Assembly: GCA_002747145.1 (NCBI GenBank) | Contig: PDTI01000025.1 | Location: forward strand, 1-41,577 | Length of the DNA stretch: 41,577 nt | Direction: 5' to 3' | From: Desulfobacter postgatei | Lineage (GTDB): Bacteria > Desulfobacterota > Desulfobacteria > Desulfobacterales > Desulfobacteraceae | Part shown: positions 24,921-37,011 of the stretch, piece by piece | Numbering within the stretch: position 1 is the stretch's first letter | How the letters are laid out: each line of letters begins with the position of its first letter | Made by a program: the position numbers and the translations under genes | Notes under the pieces: generated by a model | What the model was told of the DNA's origin: nothing | Seen by the model: the letters and a program-made list of their open reading frames with translations, nothing else | Database searches by the model: none

Positions 24921-26336
24921 CTACTGTGTCATCACCTGATTTCGGCCATTTTCCTTTGCCTTATATACAGCCATATCAGCCCGCCCAAATAAATCCGATG
25001 GTAACTTATCACCTTCTTTGATGCAGGAAACGCCAATACTGACCGTAATCCGAACCTTTTTCTCTTTATACAGAAATTCAATCTTTTCTATGGTCCGGCG
25101 GATTTTTTCGGCAACCTTCATTGCACCTTCTATACCTGTCTCCGGCATAATGACGGCAAACTCTTCACCGCCATACCGGGCAAGCATATCATTTTTTCTT
25201 AATAAAGGCTGGGTTCGTTTAATCATTTCCTGCAGGCACCTGTCACCAATGGCGTGTCCATAGGTATCATTAATATCTTTAAACTTATCCACATCAATGA
25301 TCAAAAGGGAAAAAATATTTTTATATCGCAGAAACCGGTCCATCTCCTCTTCAATTTTCCTATCATAGGCCCGGCGGTTTTTGGCACCAGTCAGCTGGTC
25401 CTCGTTGAGTTTTCTCTCCAGGGCTTCGGAGTATTTTGTGGCAGCGTTCAACTCCTGCTTGAGTTTGGCAAATCCAGACGTAAAAGAGTTTTTGCTTTGC
25501 TCAGCCAGCCGGGTGATCGCCTCATGCACGTTGTGCTTTTTCTGCAAGGCCTTTTCAATGGAAGACAGACCCGTGGAAATCTTTACCCGTAAATCATCTA
25601 AGCTTTCAGCCACATCAAATGAATTTTTGATCTCGGCCATTTCATCATTTAAGATCGATTCCAATCCCTGATTTGAAGAAAGCAGAGAGCTTGTGTGTTC
25701 ATAGGAAGAGACCAGCCCCTTTTCAATTTCAAAAATCCTTGCCACAATGTCTCGAATGAAAATATTGACCTTTTCCCGTTCCTGGGTGGTTTCAAAAATA
25801 TAATTGAAAATAAGGGAAAAAATAGTTTCCCGAACCTCCTCAAAATGTTGTATTTCTTCTATCTTAATCAAATTTGAGGTAATGGATTCCAATTTTCGGG
25901 TATATTTTTTATCAAGGTTGGATTTCAGATGATTGATCACATCCTGGTAACTTTGTCGAAGATTGTCCAGTATCTGGTCTTCGGGTGAATTTTTTCGAAA
26001 AGTGGCAAAAAATCCTTTCTTTTTTTTTGCAGCACCAGGGGCGATATCTTCATGGATCATGGCTGTTTTAATCTGACCAAAGATATATTCGATCTTGGCC
26101 GGGGAGGCTTTTTTCCGCATGGCCGCAGCCAGCTGGATGCAGGCATCGCCCAATGTTGTTCCATCCTGGGAAAACTCCTCTAAAATAACGGGAAAATACC
26201 TTCTGTAAAGGCTATCCAGATTTCCATACTGGGCCTCCACGGCATCCAGTTCTTTGAGCAGGTGGTCTTTCTGGGATCTCAATTTAATTATTTGAGCTTC
26301 TAATTGCTTTGTTTTATCATCGCGTTGTTCGGCCAT
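24921..26336 (-). CDS. Diguanylate cyclase (GGDEF domain), cytosolic
   Basis: Makes cyclic di-GMP from two GTP. The 471-residue protein opens with a coiled coil (about 5-40), followed by a long helical, probably sensory region with no transmembrane segment. The C-terminal GGDEF domain starts near DQLTGAKNRRAYD; the active site reads GGEEF and is intact. RKND lies five residues before it and matches the RxxD inhibitory I-site, so product feedback is likely. The final ADMAVYKAKENGRNQV motif is complete. It is the first gene of a two-gene unit with pfp and is divergent from ftsY. What it senses is unknown. Confidence 0.93.
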   Translation of the reverse strand: MAEQRDDKTKQLEAQIIKLRSQKDHLLKELDAVEAQYGNLDSLYRRYFPVILEEFSQDGTTLGDACIQLAAAMRKKASPAKIEYIFGQIKTAMIHEDIAPGAAKKKKGFFATFRKNSPEDQILDNLRQSYQDVINHLKSNLDKKYTRKLESITSNLIKIEEIQHFEEVRETIFSLIFNYIFETTQEREKVNIFIRDIVARIFEIEKGLVSSYEHTSSLLSSNQGLESILNDEMAEIKNSFDVAESLDDLRVKISTGLSSIEKALQKKHNVHEAITRLAEQSKNSFTSGFAKLKQELNAATKYSEALERKLNEDQLTGAKNRRAYDRKIEEEMDRFLRYKNIFSLLIIDVDKFKDINDTYGHAIGDRCLQEMIKRTQPLLRKNDMLARYGGEEFAVIMPETGIEGAMKVAEKIRRTIEKIEFLYKEKKVRITVSIGVSCIKEGDKLPSDLFGRADMAVYKAKENGRNQVMTQ

Positions 26337-26367
26337 AATATATTCCCAAGTTTAAACGGCTTGTAAT

Positions 26368-26469
26368 GGTTAATTACTTTTAACCAGTGGGGCAAAGAAA
26401 GTAAAGTTAATTAAATCTAACAAACCCAAGGCTTGATTGCGTCTGCTAAAAATTGTACAAATTGGTACA
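26368..26469. promoter_or_regulatory. Two small inverted repeats between the GGDEF gene and ftsY
   Basis: The 209-bp divergent gap holds GGTTAA-N6-TTAACC at 26368-26385 and TGTAC-N6-GTACA at 26454-26469. Both have operator-like geometry. The region is AT-rich and should contain promoters for both genes, but I see no convincing -35/-10 pair. Confidence 0.3.
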
Positions 26470-26545
26470 TATTAACCCGGATTTTACCCGATTGGCAAAC
26501 CAGGATTTAAAATTAGCAGATTAAATATAGTGAGGAGATACAAGG

Positions 26546-27775
26546 GTGGCATTTAGCTTTTTTAAAAAGAGCTCCCCTGGGGCACAAACCGTTTCAGAAA
26601 AAAATAGACCCGAAGAAGAGCTGTTTTCACCGGTATTTTCTTTGCAATCAGGGTCAAAATCAGACCTAAATCCAGATATGGAACCGGCCTTACAATCAGA
26701 TGAATCTGAGGCAGCAAAGGAAGGTGTCCAGGAAACGCCGGTCTTTCCCGAACCAGACATTGAAGCGGATCCAATCCAGGAATTCGATACAGCCCGGGAA
26801 CCGGATACGGAACAGGACGCAGCCCAGACTGGAGCACCGGTTCAAGAAGAGGTCGAAATGAAAGAGGGCACAGGGCTGCTCTCAAAACTTAAATCCGGTC
26901 TGGCCAAAACCCGGACTGTGTTGAATACAGACGTCACAGAACTGTTCTCCTCGGGCAAAGCCATAAATGACAATCTGTTTGATGAACTTGAAGAACGTCT
27001 GGTCACCTCTGATCTGGGCATAGAGATCACCATGGAGATCATGGAACGGGTCAAGAAAAAAAGCCGGGGTCTGTCCACGGGGGATCAGCTTCGCCAGGTG
27101 ATCAAAGAGCAGTTGTTCACTTTTTTTCATGAACCCGCCCCGTGTGCCCTATCCACGCCTAAGCCCTATGTCATCATGATGGTGGGCGTCAATGGGACCG
27201 GCAAAACAACCACACTTGGCAAGCTGGCCATGAAATATAACGCCGCAGGTAAAAAGGTGTTGATTGCCGCAGCAGACACCTTCAGGGCCGCAGCCATTGA
27301 ACAGGTTGAAATATGGGCCCAGCGGGCCGGTGCCGACATTGTCCGGCACAAAGAAGGGGCGGACCCTGCCGCAGTTGCCTACGATGCCGTTGAAGCAGCC
27401 ATGGCCAGGGGAGCTGATGTGGTGCTCATTGACACGGCAGGAAGGCTGCACACCCAGAAAAATCTCATGGAAGAGTTAAAAAAAATCAAGCGCTCCGTGG
27501 ATAAAAAATACCGGGGCGCTCCCCATGATGTCATGATGGTCATTGACGCTACCACCGGACAGAATGCCCTGTCCCAGGCAGAGATTTTCCACAAGGCCGT
27601 GGGGCTTACCCAGATAAGCGTCTCCAAACTGGACGGTACGGCAAAGGGGGGGATTGTGGCAGCCGTCTCATCCGCCATGGCCCTGCCCATTGCCTACATT
27701 GGTGTGGGTGAGGCCATAGACGATCTGCAGGAATTTGATGCAAAACGTTTTATCAATGCCTTGTTTGATGACTGA
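26546..27775 (+). CDS. ftsY: Signal recognition particle receptor FtsY
   Basis: SRP-receptor GTPase that docks ribosome-SRP complexes at the membrane. A GTG start is used, with GAGGAG about ten bases upstream. An acidic, low-complexity N-terminal A domain (about 15-105) precedes the N domain and the GTPase: G1 GVNGTGKTTTLGKLA near 213, DTFRAAA, the DTAGR G3 motif, SKLDGTAKGG as G4, and the GVGEAIDDLQ end. At 409 residues it is typical. A decayed TPR gene follows on the same strand. Confidence 0.96.
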   Translation: MAFSFFKKSSPGAQTVSEKNRPEEELFSPVFSLQSGSKSDLNPDMEPALQSDESEAAKEGVQETPVFPEPDIEADPIQEFDTAREPDTEQDAAQTGAPVQEEVEMKEGTGLLSKLKSGLAKTRTVLNTDVTELFSSGKAINDNLFDELEERLVTSDLGIEITMEIMERVKKKSRGLSTGDQLRQVIKEQLFTFFHEPAPCALSTPKPYVIMMVGVNGTGKTTTLGKLAMKYNAAGKKVLIAAADTFRAAAIEQVEIWAQRAGADIVRHKEGADPAAVAYDAVEAAMARGADVVLIDTAGRLHTQKNLMEELKKIKRSVDKKYRGAPHDVMMVIDATTGQNALSQAEIFHKAVGLTQISVSKLDGTAKGGIVAAVSSAMALPIAYIGVGEAIDDLQEFDAKRFINALFDD

Positions 27776-27811
27776 TTGAAACGTGTATTTAAAAAATATA
27801 GGCACAGAATA

Positions 27812-28716
27812 ATGGCAAAAAAAATAAAGAATCGTCAAAAAAAACAGATCAAAAAAGCTCAAAAGCAAAAAAACGTAATGAAAGGCTTAAAAAACAAACC
27901 TTATTAAAACAAATGGCGTCCCGGCCAAGTGTTGAAGATATGGTCAATTATGCGATAGAACTTATGGACAGTGGCGATTCGCATGACGGTCGGAAAATTC
28001 TTGAAAAATTAAAGAAAAAACACGGACGCCATGGGCATGTTTGCTACGGACTTGGTGTTATTGCAGCCGTTGAGGGCAAGCATGATGAAGCAATTCACTT
28101 TTTGAGAAACGCCACACAACTTGTACCTGATTTTGTCGAAGCGTACTATAATTTGGGTGTGGCCTATAAGAACCAACTCAACGTTTCTGAAATGATAAAA
28201 GCATTTCGGCAAGTAATAAAAATCGCAGAGCAGGCACCCGTTTGTTTAATCAGGCACAAGATATGATGCGTAAACTTGAAAAACAGATACAGACGACCGA
28301 GGGTGTGGATATAGACGTATATTTAAAAGGAGTTCAGATTTTCGAAGAAGGTATGCAATATATGGAGTCTGGGAATTGGGATGCGGCAATTGTTAAATTC
28401 AACGATACGATCAAAATAATGCCCAATAATCCTGAATCTTATGGCAATCTCGGTATTTGTTATGCTTACTATCATTGGAAAAATTCAATTGGCACTTAAA
28501 TCGTTTGACAGCGCTATTGAATTAGATCCGCATTATGAGCCTGCTTTGCTGAATCGTACAATTGTATAATCCTTGAAAGAGGGTGAACGTTTGGAAAAAG
28601 AAGTAAAGACTATTGAATATTACAAAGATTACCCCATTGAAAATAAGTCATATATCCAAGAAGTTGTAGAAGAACAAAGTCGTTATCCTTCAACTGAGCA
28701 TCCAGAAAAGCGCTAA
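27812..28716 (+). pseudogene. Decayed TPR-repeat protein gene
   Basis: A once-continuous gene is split over several frames. (1) An ATG start reads MAKKIKN, but one extra base in the A8 run at 27817-27824 would join it to a Lys-rich frame leading into QMASRPSVEDMVNYAIELMD. (2) TPR-like sequence (AIHFLRNATQLVPDFVEAYYNLG) runs to about 28230, then shifts: GTRLFNQAQDMM continues in another frame. (3) A second TPR (AAIVKFNDTIKIMPNNPESYGNLG) shifts again near 28470. (4) The last frame (LALKSFDSAIELDPHYEPALL) meets an in-frame TAA at 28568-28570 where coding resemblance continues to a stop at 28714-28716. Three shifts plus a nonsense codon make a pseudogene far likelier than base-calling error. The original product was a TPR protein of roughly 300 residues with unknown partner. 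Confidence 0.85.
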
Positions 28717-28781
28717 CCCCATTGAAAAATATCAGTTGAATATGCTGGCGCGCATCCCGGGTCGTGGCAGGGCCAAAATTT

Positions 28782-31572
<2,791 letters not shown>

Positions 31573-31814
31573 CTTTTACCTCATCAATGATGTCATACAA
31601 CCACATGACATCTTCCACGGAAAGTCGCCCCGCCTTCATGGGCGCCCGGTCCGAGCCATCTTTTTTCTTTAAAATTCTGGGCCCCACCTGAAGTTTAGGT
31701 TCGCCTTTGCCATATTGCATAATGGAGATGATCAATCCGGTTTCCTCATTTTTCCATTCCGCTATTTTCTTATCCTGTTCGGGATCATATCCTGCCATAT
31801 CCTATCTCCTTATA

Positions 31815-32855
31815 TTAATGTATCAAAATTCCGTTGGGATCTATGGCCGTATCCAGTACCATTGCCCCATCAATGGGATCAAGAATTTTGCGCCACTGTG
31901 TGTTCAACTTGTCAATTTCCGCTTTTTCCCCAATGGCCCACAAACACCCACCGCCACCGGCCCCGGTGAATCTGGCCCCGCAGCCTTGCGCCTTTGCAGC
32001 TTCCCACAACATTATGCCGGTATTATCCAGCACATCCGGGGTCATCTCACAACGAAGGGCTGTTTCCTGGTTCATCAACTGTCCGGCCTTTTTAAAGGAA
32101 AATGCTGCCAAAGCAGTGGTGAACTGCCGTGTAAGACCGCTGATCTGTTCAAATGCATCATAGGCCCGGCCGGATTTAAACTCATTCACCCACCGGGAAT
32201 TCACCTCACTGGACTCATGGGGAACACCGCCATAGGCCACAAGAAAATGGGGGGTCAGTTTTTCCATTTTGTCATATGAATCAAATACCGGACAGCGCTC
32301 AAACCCAGGGCCTTTGTGTCCAAATCTCCACTCCCACAGGTTCACCCCGCCAAACGCTGCAGCGGCCTGGTCCTGGACCCCGCACAACACACCTGCCACA
32401 GCCCCTTCCAGATAATGGGCCAACCAGGTAATATGTTCGGGATTGATCTGTTTTTCCAAGGCCGTATAAACAGCGGCAATAATGGCCACGGCCGCACAGG
32501 ATGACCCGCCAAGGGCACTTCGAACAGGGGATTGGGATTCAATGTGAAGGTGCACCCCATGGGCATTAAAATACTGAAAAACGGCAAACATCAACCCCAT
32601 GGGACTATCCCATCCTCTGTCATCCCGGCTGCGGTCAATGGTGTCAAACCCCCTGGAAGAAATTTTAATCCGTCCTGGTTGTCCGGGCGACAGATAGACA
32701 TGGGTTCGCATGTCAAGGGCCAGGTTCAGGGTGGCCGGCTTAAGATGTGCCAGGGGCAGATAAAATGTGGAAATATCCAGGGTACCGCCAAAATCAATGC
32801 GGCAGGGTACACAAACGTGTACCTGTTTTTTTTCAAGTAAAGGTGCAAGATTCAT
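31815..32855 (-). CDS. GHMP-family sugar kinase-like protein
   Basis: 346-residue GHMP kinase. The N-terminal VCVPCRIDFGGTLD resembles the start of galactokinase/heptose-kinase type proteins. The phosphate-binding motif 2 is SPVRSALGGSSCAAVAI, and motif 3 near the C-terminus is ARFTGAGGGGCLWA. The substrate cannot be set from sequence; a sugar or sugar phosphate is likelier than mevalonate or homoserine, given the resemblance. It overlaps the recO 3' end by 23 bp and lacks the nucleotidyltransferase or isomerase partners that usually accompany heptose kinases. Confidence 0.78.
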   Translation of the reverse strand: MNLAPLLEKKQVHVCVPCRIDFGGTLDISTFYLPLAHLKPATLNLALDMRTHVYLSPGQPGRIKISSRGFDTIDRSRDDRGWDSPMGLMFAVFQYFNAHGVHLHIESQSPVRSALGGSSCAAVAIIAAVYTALEKQINPEHITWLAHYLEGAVAGVLCGVQDQAAAAFGGVNLWEWRFGHKGPGFERCPVFDSYDKMEKLTPHFLVAYGGVPHESSEVNSRWVNEFKSGRAYDAFEQISGLTRQFTTALAAFSFKKAGQLMNQETALRCEMTPDVLDNTGIMLWEAAKAQGCGARFTGAGGGGCLWAIGEKAEIDKLNTQWRKILDPIDGAMVLDTAIDPNGILIH

Positions 32856-33669
32856 ATTTTTCAGATCTCATGGTGTGTAAAAATTTCAAGCTATTGAAAT
32901 ATCGCCCGATATGAAAGGGAATAAAGGACTCAAGCAGGGTTTCACCCTCCTGGATGGCAGCGGGAGAAAACTTGATCCGTCCTGCCCGCTTCATCTCCAC
33001 GGTATTGATCCAGGACAACTGCTTCAAGGTTCCTTTGGACACCCAGCACCCCCGGGCGCCGGCACCGAACGATCCGGCCGGCTCCTGTATCCGGTGAATA
33101 CGGCCTTTGCACCTTGGACAGACAACCTGCCCCGCTTTGAAATCAAACCAGAGCCTTGCCGAATCAACATCCTCTAAACGGGCACCACAGGCTTCACACG
33201 GATCAAGTCCCGGAGAAAATCCAGACAACCGCATAAAACGGATCTGAAACAGCAGGCTGATCACTTGGGTGGGAATGGCCCCATCATCCACCATTTCAAG
33301 GGTCGTGTAAAGCAGTTTAAAAATATCGGGCTGGGCCTTTCCCTCTTCCAGCCACTGGGTGACGATTTCCGTCCAGTAGGACGCATAGGCCGTATTGACC
33401 ACATCATACCGGATATGGGAGAACCCCTTTTCAAGGACCGTCTGGCACAAATTGATCATGGCATCCTTGTTTTTTCTGGGAAAGGCGCACTGGATATGAT
33501 TGACCGAAAACAGATCCATGGCACCTGAAAACCTGCGCACGCTTTTTTTTGCGTTTTTTGCCATCACACTGATCTTTCCTTTGTCCTGGGTCAGAAAGGT
33601 GATGATCAGGTCATGATCCCCATATTCAATTTTGCGAAGCAGTATGGCATCTGTGCTGAAATCGCCCAT
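32833..33669 (-). CDS. recO: DNA repair protein RecO
   Basis: Recombination mediator that, with RecR, loads RecA on SSB-coated DNA. The 278-residue protein has the N-terminal OB fold (STDAILLRKIEYGDHDLIITFL, then GKISVMAKNAKK), a helical core and a zinc finger (CEACG, CPRC). The start MGDFSTDAIL is chosen; a longer open frame runs back into mgtE with unrelated sequence. No strong ribosome site is visible, but it begins 7 bp after the mgtE stop, so translation may be coupled. Confidence 0.92.
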   Translation of the reverse strand: MGDFSTDAILLRKIEYGDHDLIITFLTQDKGKISVMAKNAKKSVRRFSGAMDLFSVNHIQCAFPRKNKDAMINLCQTVLEKGFSHIRYDVVNTAYASYWTEIVTQWLEEGKAQPDIFKLLYTTLEMVDDGAIPTQVISLLFQIRFMRLSGFSPGLDPCEACGARLEDVDSARLWFDFKAGQVVCPRCKGRIHRIQEPAGSFGAGARGCWVSKGTLKQLSWINTVEMKRAGRIKFSPAAIQEGETLLESFIPFHIGRYFNSLKFLHTMRSEKYESCTFT

Positions 33670-33676
33670 ATTGTTA

Positions 33677-35041
33677 TCAAAAGCCAAGGAGCAGTCTTGT
33701 AATTGTGAAGTAGCAGTAAACGCTGATAAGGTCCATGGTGGTGGTGACAAAAGGACCTGTGGCCACGGCCGGATCAATATTGATCCGCTGGAAAATCATG
33801 GGCACCGATGTTCCCACAAAAGCAGCCACGGTCATGGAAGACAAAATTGAACATCCAACAACCAGGGACAATGCCCAGGAAAAGGATTCAGCCATGAAAC
33901 TCAACTTGGCCACTGCCGCAATCAAACAGCCATAGGTGATACCCAAAATAAATCCAACCCCAAGTTCCCTGGAGATGACCTTGACAAAATCCCGGATATT
34001 CACCCGGCCCGTGGCAATCCCCCGGACCACGATGGTGGCACTCTGGGTACCGATGTTGCCCCCCATGCCCATGATAATGGGTATAAACGCCGCAAGTCCT
34101 GTCAACTGGGCCAGAGTGGACTCAAACCGGCCGATGATAAAGAAGTTGGCAATTCCGCCAATGCAGCTGGCAAACAGCCAGGGCAAACGGATCCGGGTGC
34201 CTTTAAGAACAGATTGGGTCTCAACATAATCATCCCCCACACCAGCCATTTTCAACATATCTTCGGTAGCGGTCTCATGCAGGATGTCAATGACGTCATC
34301 CACGGTAACAATACCGATAATCCTGTTGTCATCATCCACAACCGGTATGGCCAGAAAATCATACCGGGAAACCAGACGGGCCACCACTTCCCTGTCCGTG
34401 TAAGGCTTCACCGATACAATATCCTTTGCCATAAACGATTTAAGGGGCTTATCAGGAGATTCCACCACCAACTGGCGAAGGGAACTGACCCCCACAAGCT
34501 TGCCGTAATTATCTATCACATAGATGTAAAAAGGCATCTCAACATCAAGATACTTGTTCTGCAGAGCTTCGATCACTTCTTTTGCCTTGACGTCTTCTTC
34601 CAGGGCCACGTAATCTTTGACCATGAGGCTGCCGGCAGTATCTTCGTCATAGCTCATGATCTGTTCGACATTGTCCGATTCCTCCTTTTTCATTTTGGAC
34701 AGAATCTTGTCGGACAGTTCCTCATCCAGACACCCGAGCAATTCGGCAGCATCATCCGAGGGCATATTGTCAAAAACAGTCACCAACTTATCAAAATCAA
34801 CGTTTTTGACAAATTCAACAAAGGTATTTTCAGGCAGATGTGAAAACAGCAGCGCGATATCTTCGGGATTGTCCAGCAGATTGAACAGCTTTTCCTGATT
34901 CAGTGGGGTCAGATTTTCAAAAACAATGGACAGATCTGCCATGTGGGTTTTTTTTATGATATTGAGCAATTGCCTGTTGGCCCCCCGGCGCAGCAATCTT
35001 GTGATGCTGTTCTCAAGTATCAAAATCTGTTCTTTTTGCAT
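33677..35041 (-). CDS. mgtE: Magnesium transporter MgtE
   Basis: Inner-membrane Mg2+ channel/transporter. The N-terminal superhelical domain (about 20-130, with MPSDDAAELLG) and two CBS domains (PFYIYVIDNYGKLVGVSSL; FLAIPVVDDDNRIIGIVTVDDV) form the magnesium sensor. A plug helix and five transmembrane segments follow, with the pore motif MGMGGNIGTQSATI. The start MQKEQILILENS is preferred, with AAAGGA upstream, over a longer frame with an unrelated Cys-rich N-terminus. It has 454 residues, normal for the family. Confidence 0.95.
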   Translation of the reverse strand: MQKEQILILENSITRLLRRGANRQLLNIIKKTHMADLSIVFENLTPLNQEKLFNLLDNPEDIALLFSHLPENTFVEFVKNVDFDKLVTVFDNMPSDDAAELLGCLDEELSDKILSKMKKEESDNVEQIMSYDEDTAGSLMVKDYVALEEDVKAKEVIEALQNKYLDVEMPFYIYVIDNYGKLVGVSSLRQLVVESPDKPLKSFMAKDIVSVKPYTDREVVARLVSRYDFLAIPVVDDDNRIIGIVTVDDVIDILHETATEDMLKMAGVGDDYVETQSVLKGTRIRLPWLFASCIGGIANFFIIGRFESTLAQLTGLAAFIPIIMGMGGNIGTQSATIVVRGIATGRVNIRDFVKVISRELGVGFILGITYGCLIAAVAKLSFMAESFSWALSLVVGCSILSSMTVAAFVGTSVPMIFQRINIDPAVATGPFVTTTMDLISVYCYFTITRLLLGF

Positions 35042-35078
35042 GGATAAATGTCCTTTAGGCAAACAGCATTGAAAGGAT

Positions 35079-36038
35079 TTAAAGCATGATCTCAATGTGT
35101 GCGCTGTTTTTCAGATTTTCCATCCACTTTTTGAACTGGGCCTGCCCATGCTCCCGGTACAGAATATCCTGGATCTTTTTTTCCACCTCTTTCTGGACAG
35201 ATCCCTGTGCCTGGGAAATGATATCCGCCACATAAAGGATCTGGAACGAAGTCCCCATATCAACGGGCTTGGTGTATTGCCCCTTGCCAACCCCATGAAG
35301 CGCCGCTTTAATTTCCTCACTGAAGCTTGATATGTCGAACTCACCAAGCTCTCCACCGGAGGACGCATTGGAGCCGATGGAATAATCTTTGGCAACTTGT
35401 TCAAACGCCACCTTGTTGGCCAGTTTTGCCTGAACCGTGGAAAGATCCGTTGCATCCTTTACAATTATATTTTTCAAATGATATGTCTTCTTACCCTTAA
35501 ATTCCTGATAATGGGTGTCGTAATAGGCCGTTATCTCCTCATCCGTAACAACGATCTTGGAACGAACGGCCCTTGAAACAGTCATGCTCTCGAGAATCTG
35601 CTCCCGAATTCTTTCACGGTATTGCCCAAGGGTTATGCCTTGTTCAGCCAGGACGAATTTCAGTCTTTCCTGGTCAAGATTGTGCTCTTTTTTAAAATTT
35701 TCTAGGGCATTGTCCACATCCGTGTTCTCCACGGTGATGCCCATTCGTCTGGCTTCCTGAACCACCAGGCGGCCCTCCACCAGTTGATTAAGCAACTGGG
35801 CGTACATTTGCGCCATCAACTCTTTTTTCCGGGCCGAAGACTCCTGGGATGTCTCAATATTTTTCCGGTATGGGGCTGCAGCCATGTCAAGCTGAGACAG
35901 GGTAACAATATCATCATTTACAATGGCAACAATCCGGTCAACCACCTCTTGGGCAAAGCAAGTTACCGTCCAGAAAACCCCTAGCATAAAAATCATCAGG
36001 CCCATGGGCCTTAACCTTATGTTTCGTTTTTTTTTCAT
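35079..36038 (-). CDS. SurA-type peptidyl-prolyl cis-trans isomerase
   Basis: Periplasmic chaperone for outer-membrane proteins. A signal peptide (basic KKKRNIRLRP, a hydrophobic stretch, cleavage near CFAQ-E) precedes the SurA N-terminal domain (VVDRIVAIVNDDIVTLSQLD), followed by one parvulin-like domain (TYHLKNIIVK...FEQVAKDYSIGSNASSGGELGEF). E. coli SurA has two parvulin domains; this 319-residue version has one. GAGGTGG lies just upstream of the ATG. It follows a second SurA-type lipoprotein gene by 47 bp; the two probably work together in outer-membrane assembly. Confidence 0.9.
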   Translation of the reverse strand: MKKKRNIRLRPMGLMIFMLGVFWTVTCFAQEVVDRIVAIVNDDIVTLSQLDMAAAPYRKNIETSQESSARKKELMAQMYAQLLNQLVEGRLVVQEARRMGITVENTDVDNALENFKKEHNLDQERLKFVLAEQGITLGQYRERIREQILESMTVSRAVRSKIVVTDEEITAYYDTHYQEFKGKKTYHLKNIIVKDATDLSTVQAKLANKVAFEQVAKDYSIGSNASSGGELGEFDISSFSEEIKAALHGVGKGQYTKPVDMGTSFQILYVADIISQAQGSVQKEVEKKIQDILYREHGQAQFKKWMENLKNSAHIEIML

Positions 36039-36085
36039 ACATCCACCTCGTTTGTTGTGGGCTTGCGGCCCTGCCTATCACTTGA

Positions 36086-36850
36086 TCATTGCGTTTCAGC
36101 GGTTATTAAAAAGGTCCTTAATGCTGGCTTGCCAATATGCACAGGATAACGGGCCTGTAAGCCCTGCAACCATTCTCCAAACACTTTCTGGCTTTTTTCT
36201 ATCCGCAGGTTGTACACCAAATCTTTTTCATCCATCATTTTTAAATTCTCATTGTCCAGGGCTTTGGCCTGCCCGGCAAAGCGGTCATAAAAGGCAATCA
36301 TGTCCCTGGGATGAATTTCCTGGGACGCAACCAGATCCTGCATAATTAATTTCTGGATGACCAGATCCTTTTTAAACCGTTTTTTCCAAACAGGATATGG
36401 TACGGCCCTTTCAAGAAGTATCTGTTCAAAGCTGTCTTCGGGATAGTCTTTCTTAAAATCGGCAACGGCAGCCTCAAGGGTTTTGTCACTGACGTCAATC
36501 CCCCTGGCCGAAGCTGCAGCCAGAAGCACAGCCTCATCACACAGATCGGAAACAAGATCCAGAACCATGGCATTGTATTCACTGGGCCTGTCTTTTATAT
36601 CATAGGGGTAGTTGGCCTGTTTGACCTCCAATTCCCGGGCAAAATCCACCGGGCTGATTTCCACGGTACCCGCTTTGATGATATATGCTTTTCCTTGATC
36701 TTTTTTGGGGTCCGTACACCCGGATCCAATGAGAATTGCAATACCTGCTGCCATAAGCAATAAAGGGTCCAAAAACAAGCGGCTGTACCCCGCCCTTGGA
36801 AATCCATTGTCCCCTTTTATGCCATACCAATTCGTTGCAATGCTGCTCAT
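36086..36850 (-). CDS. SurA N-terminal domain lipoprotein
   Basis: 254-residue protein with a hydrophobic segment ending in the lipobox LIGSGC, so likely lipid-anchored. The mature part resembles the SurA N-terminal chaperone domain (SPVDFARELEVK, AVLLAAASARGIDVSD, FEQILLERAVPYPVWKKRFKKDLVIQKLI). No parvulin domain follows, so it should be a chaperone without isomerase activity. The ATG giving MSSIATNWYG is preferred (GGAA upstream) over a TTG four codons earlier. About 30 residues precede the hydrophobic core, unusually many for a lipoprotein signal; a later start is possible but no better codon is evident. Confidence 0.78.
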   Translation of the reverse strand: MSSIATNWYGIKGDNGFPRAGYSRLFLDPLLLMAAGIAILIGSGCTDPKKDQGKAYIIKAGTVEISPVDFARELEVKQANYPYDIKDRPSEYNAMVLDLVSDLCDEAVLLAAASARGIDVSDKTLEAAVADFKKDYPEDSFEQILLERAVPYPVWKKRFKKDLVIQKLIMQDLVASQEIHPRDMIAFYDRFAGQAKALDNENLKMMDEKDLVYNLRIEKSQKVFGEWLQGLQARYPVHIGKPALRTFLITAETQ

Positions 36851-37011
36851 TTTATATTCCAATTGTAACTCACTGCCATAGGCCTTAATTTAGTTTGGCA
36901 GTTTTCCTTTTACTTAATAATTCAGTTTAAATTTTGGAAACTTTTAGCATTAAGCCTATTTTTTGGCAACCCTTGCCTATACGCCTGATTGGGGCAATCA
37001 GAACTGACAGG

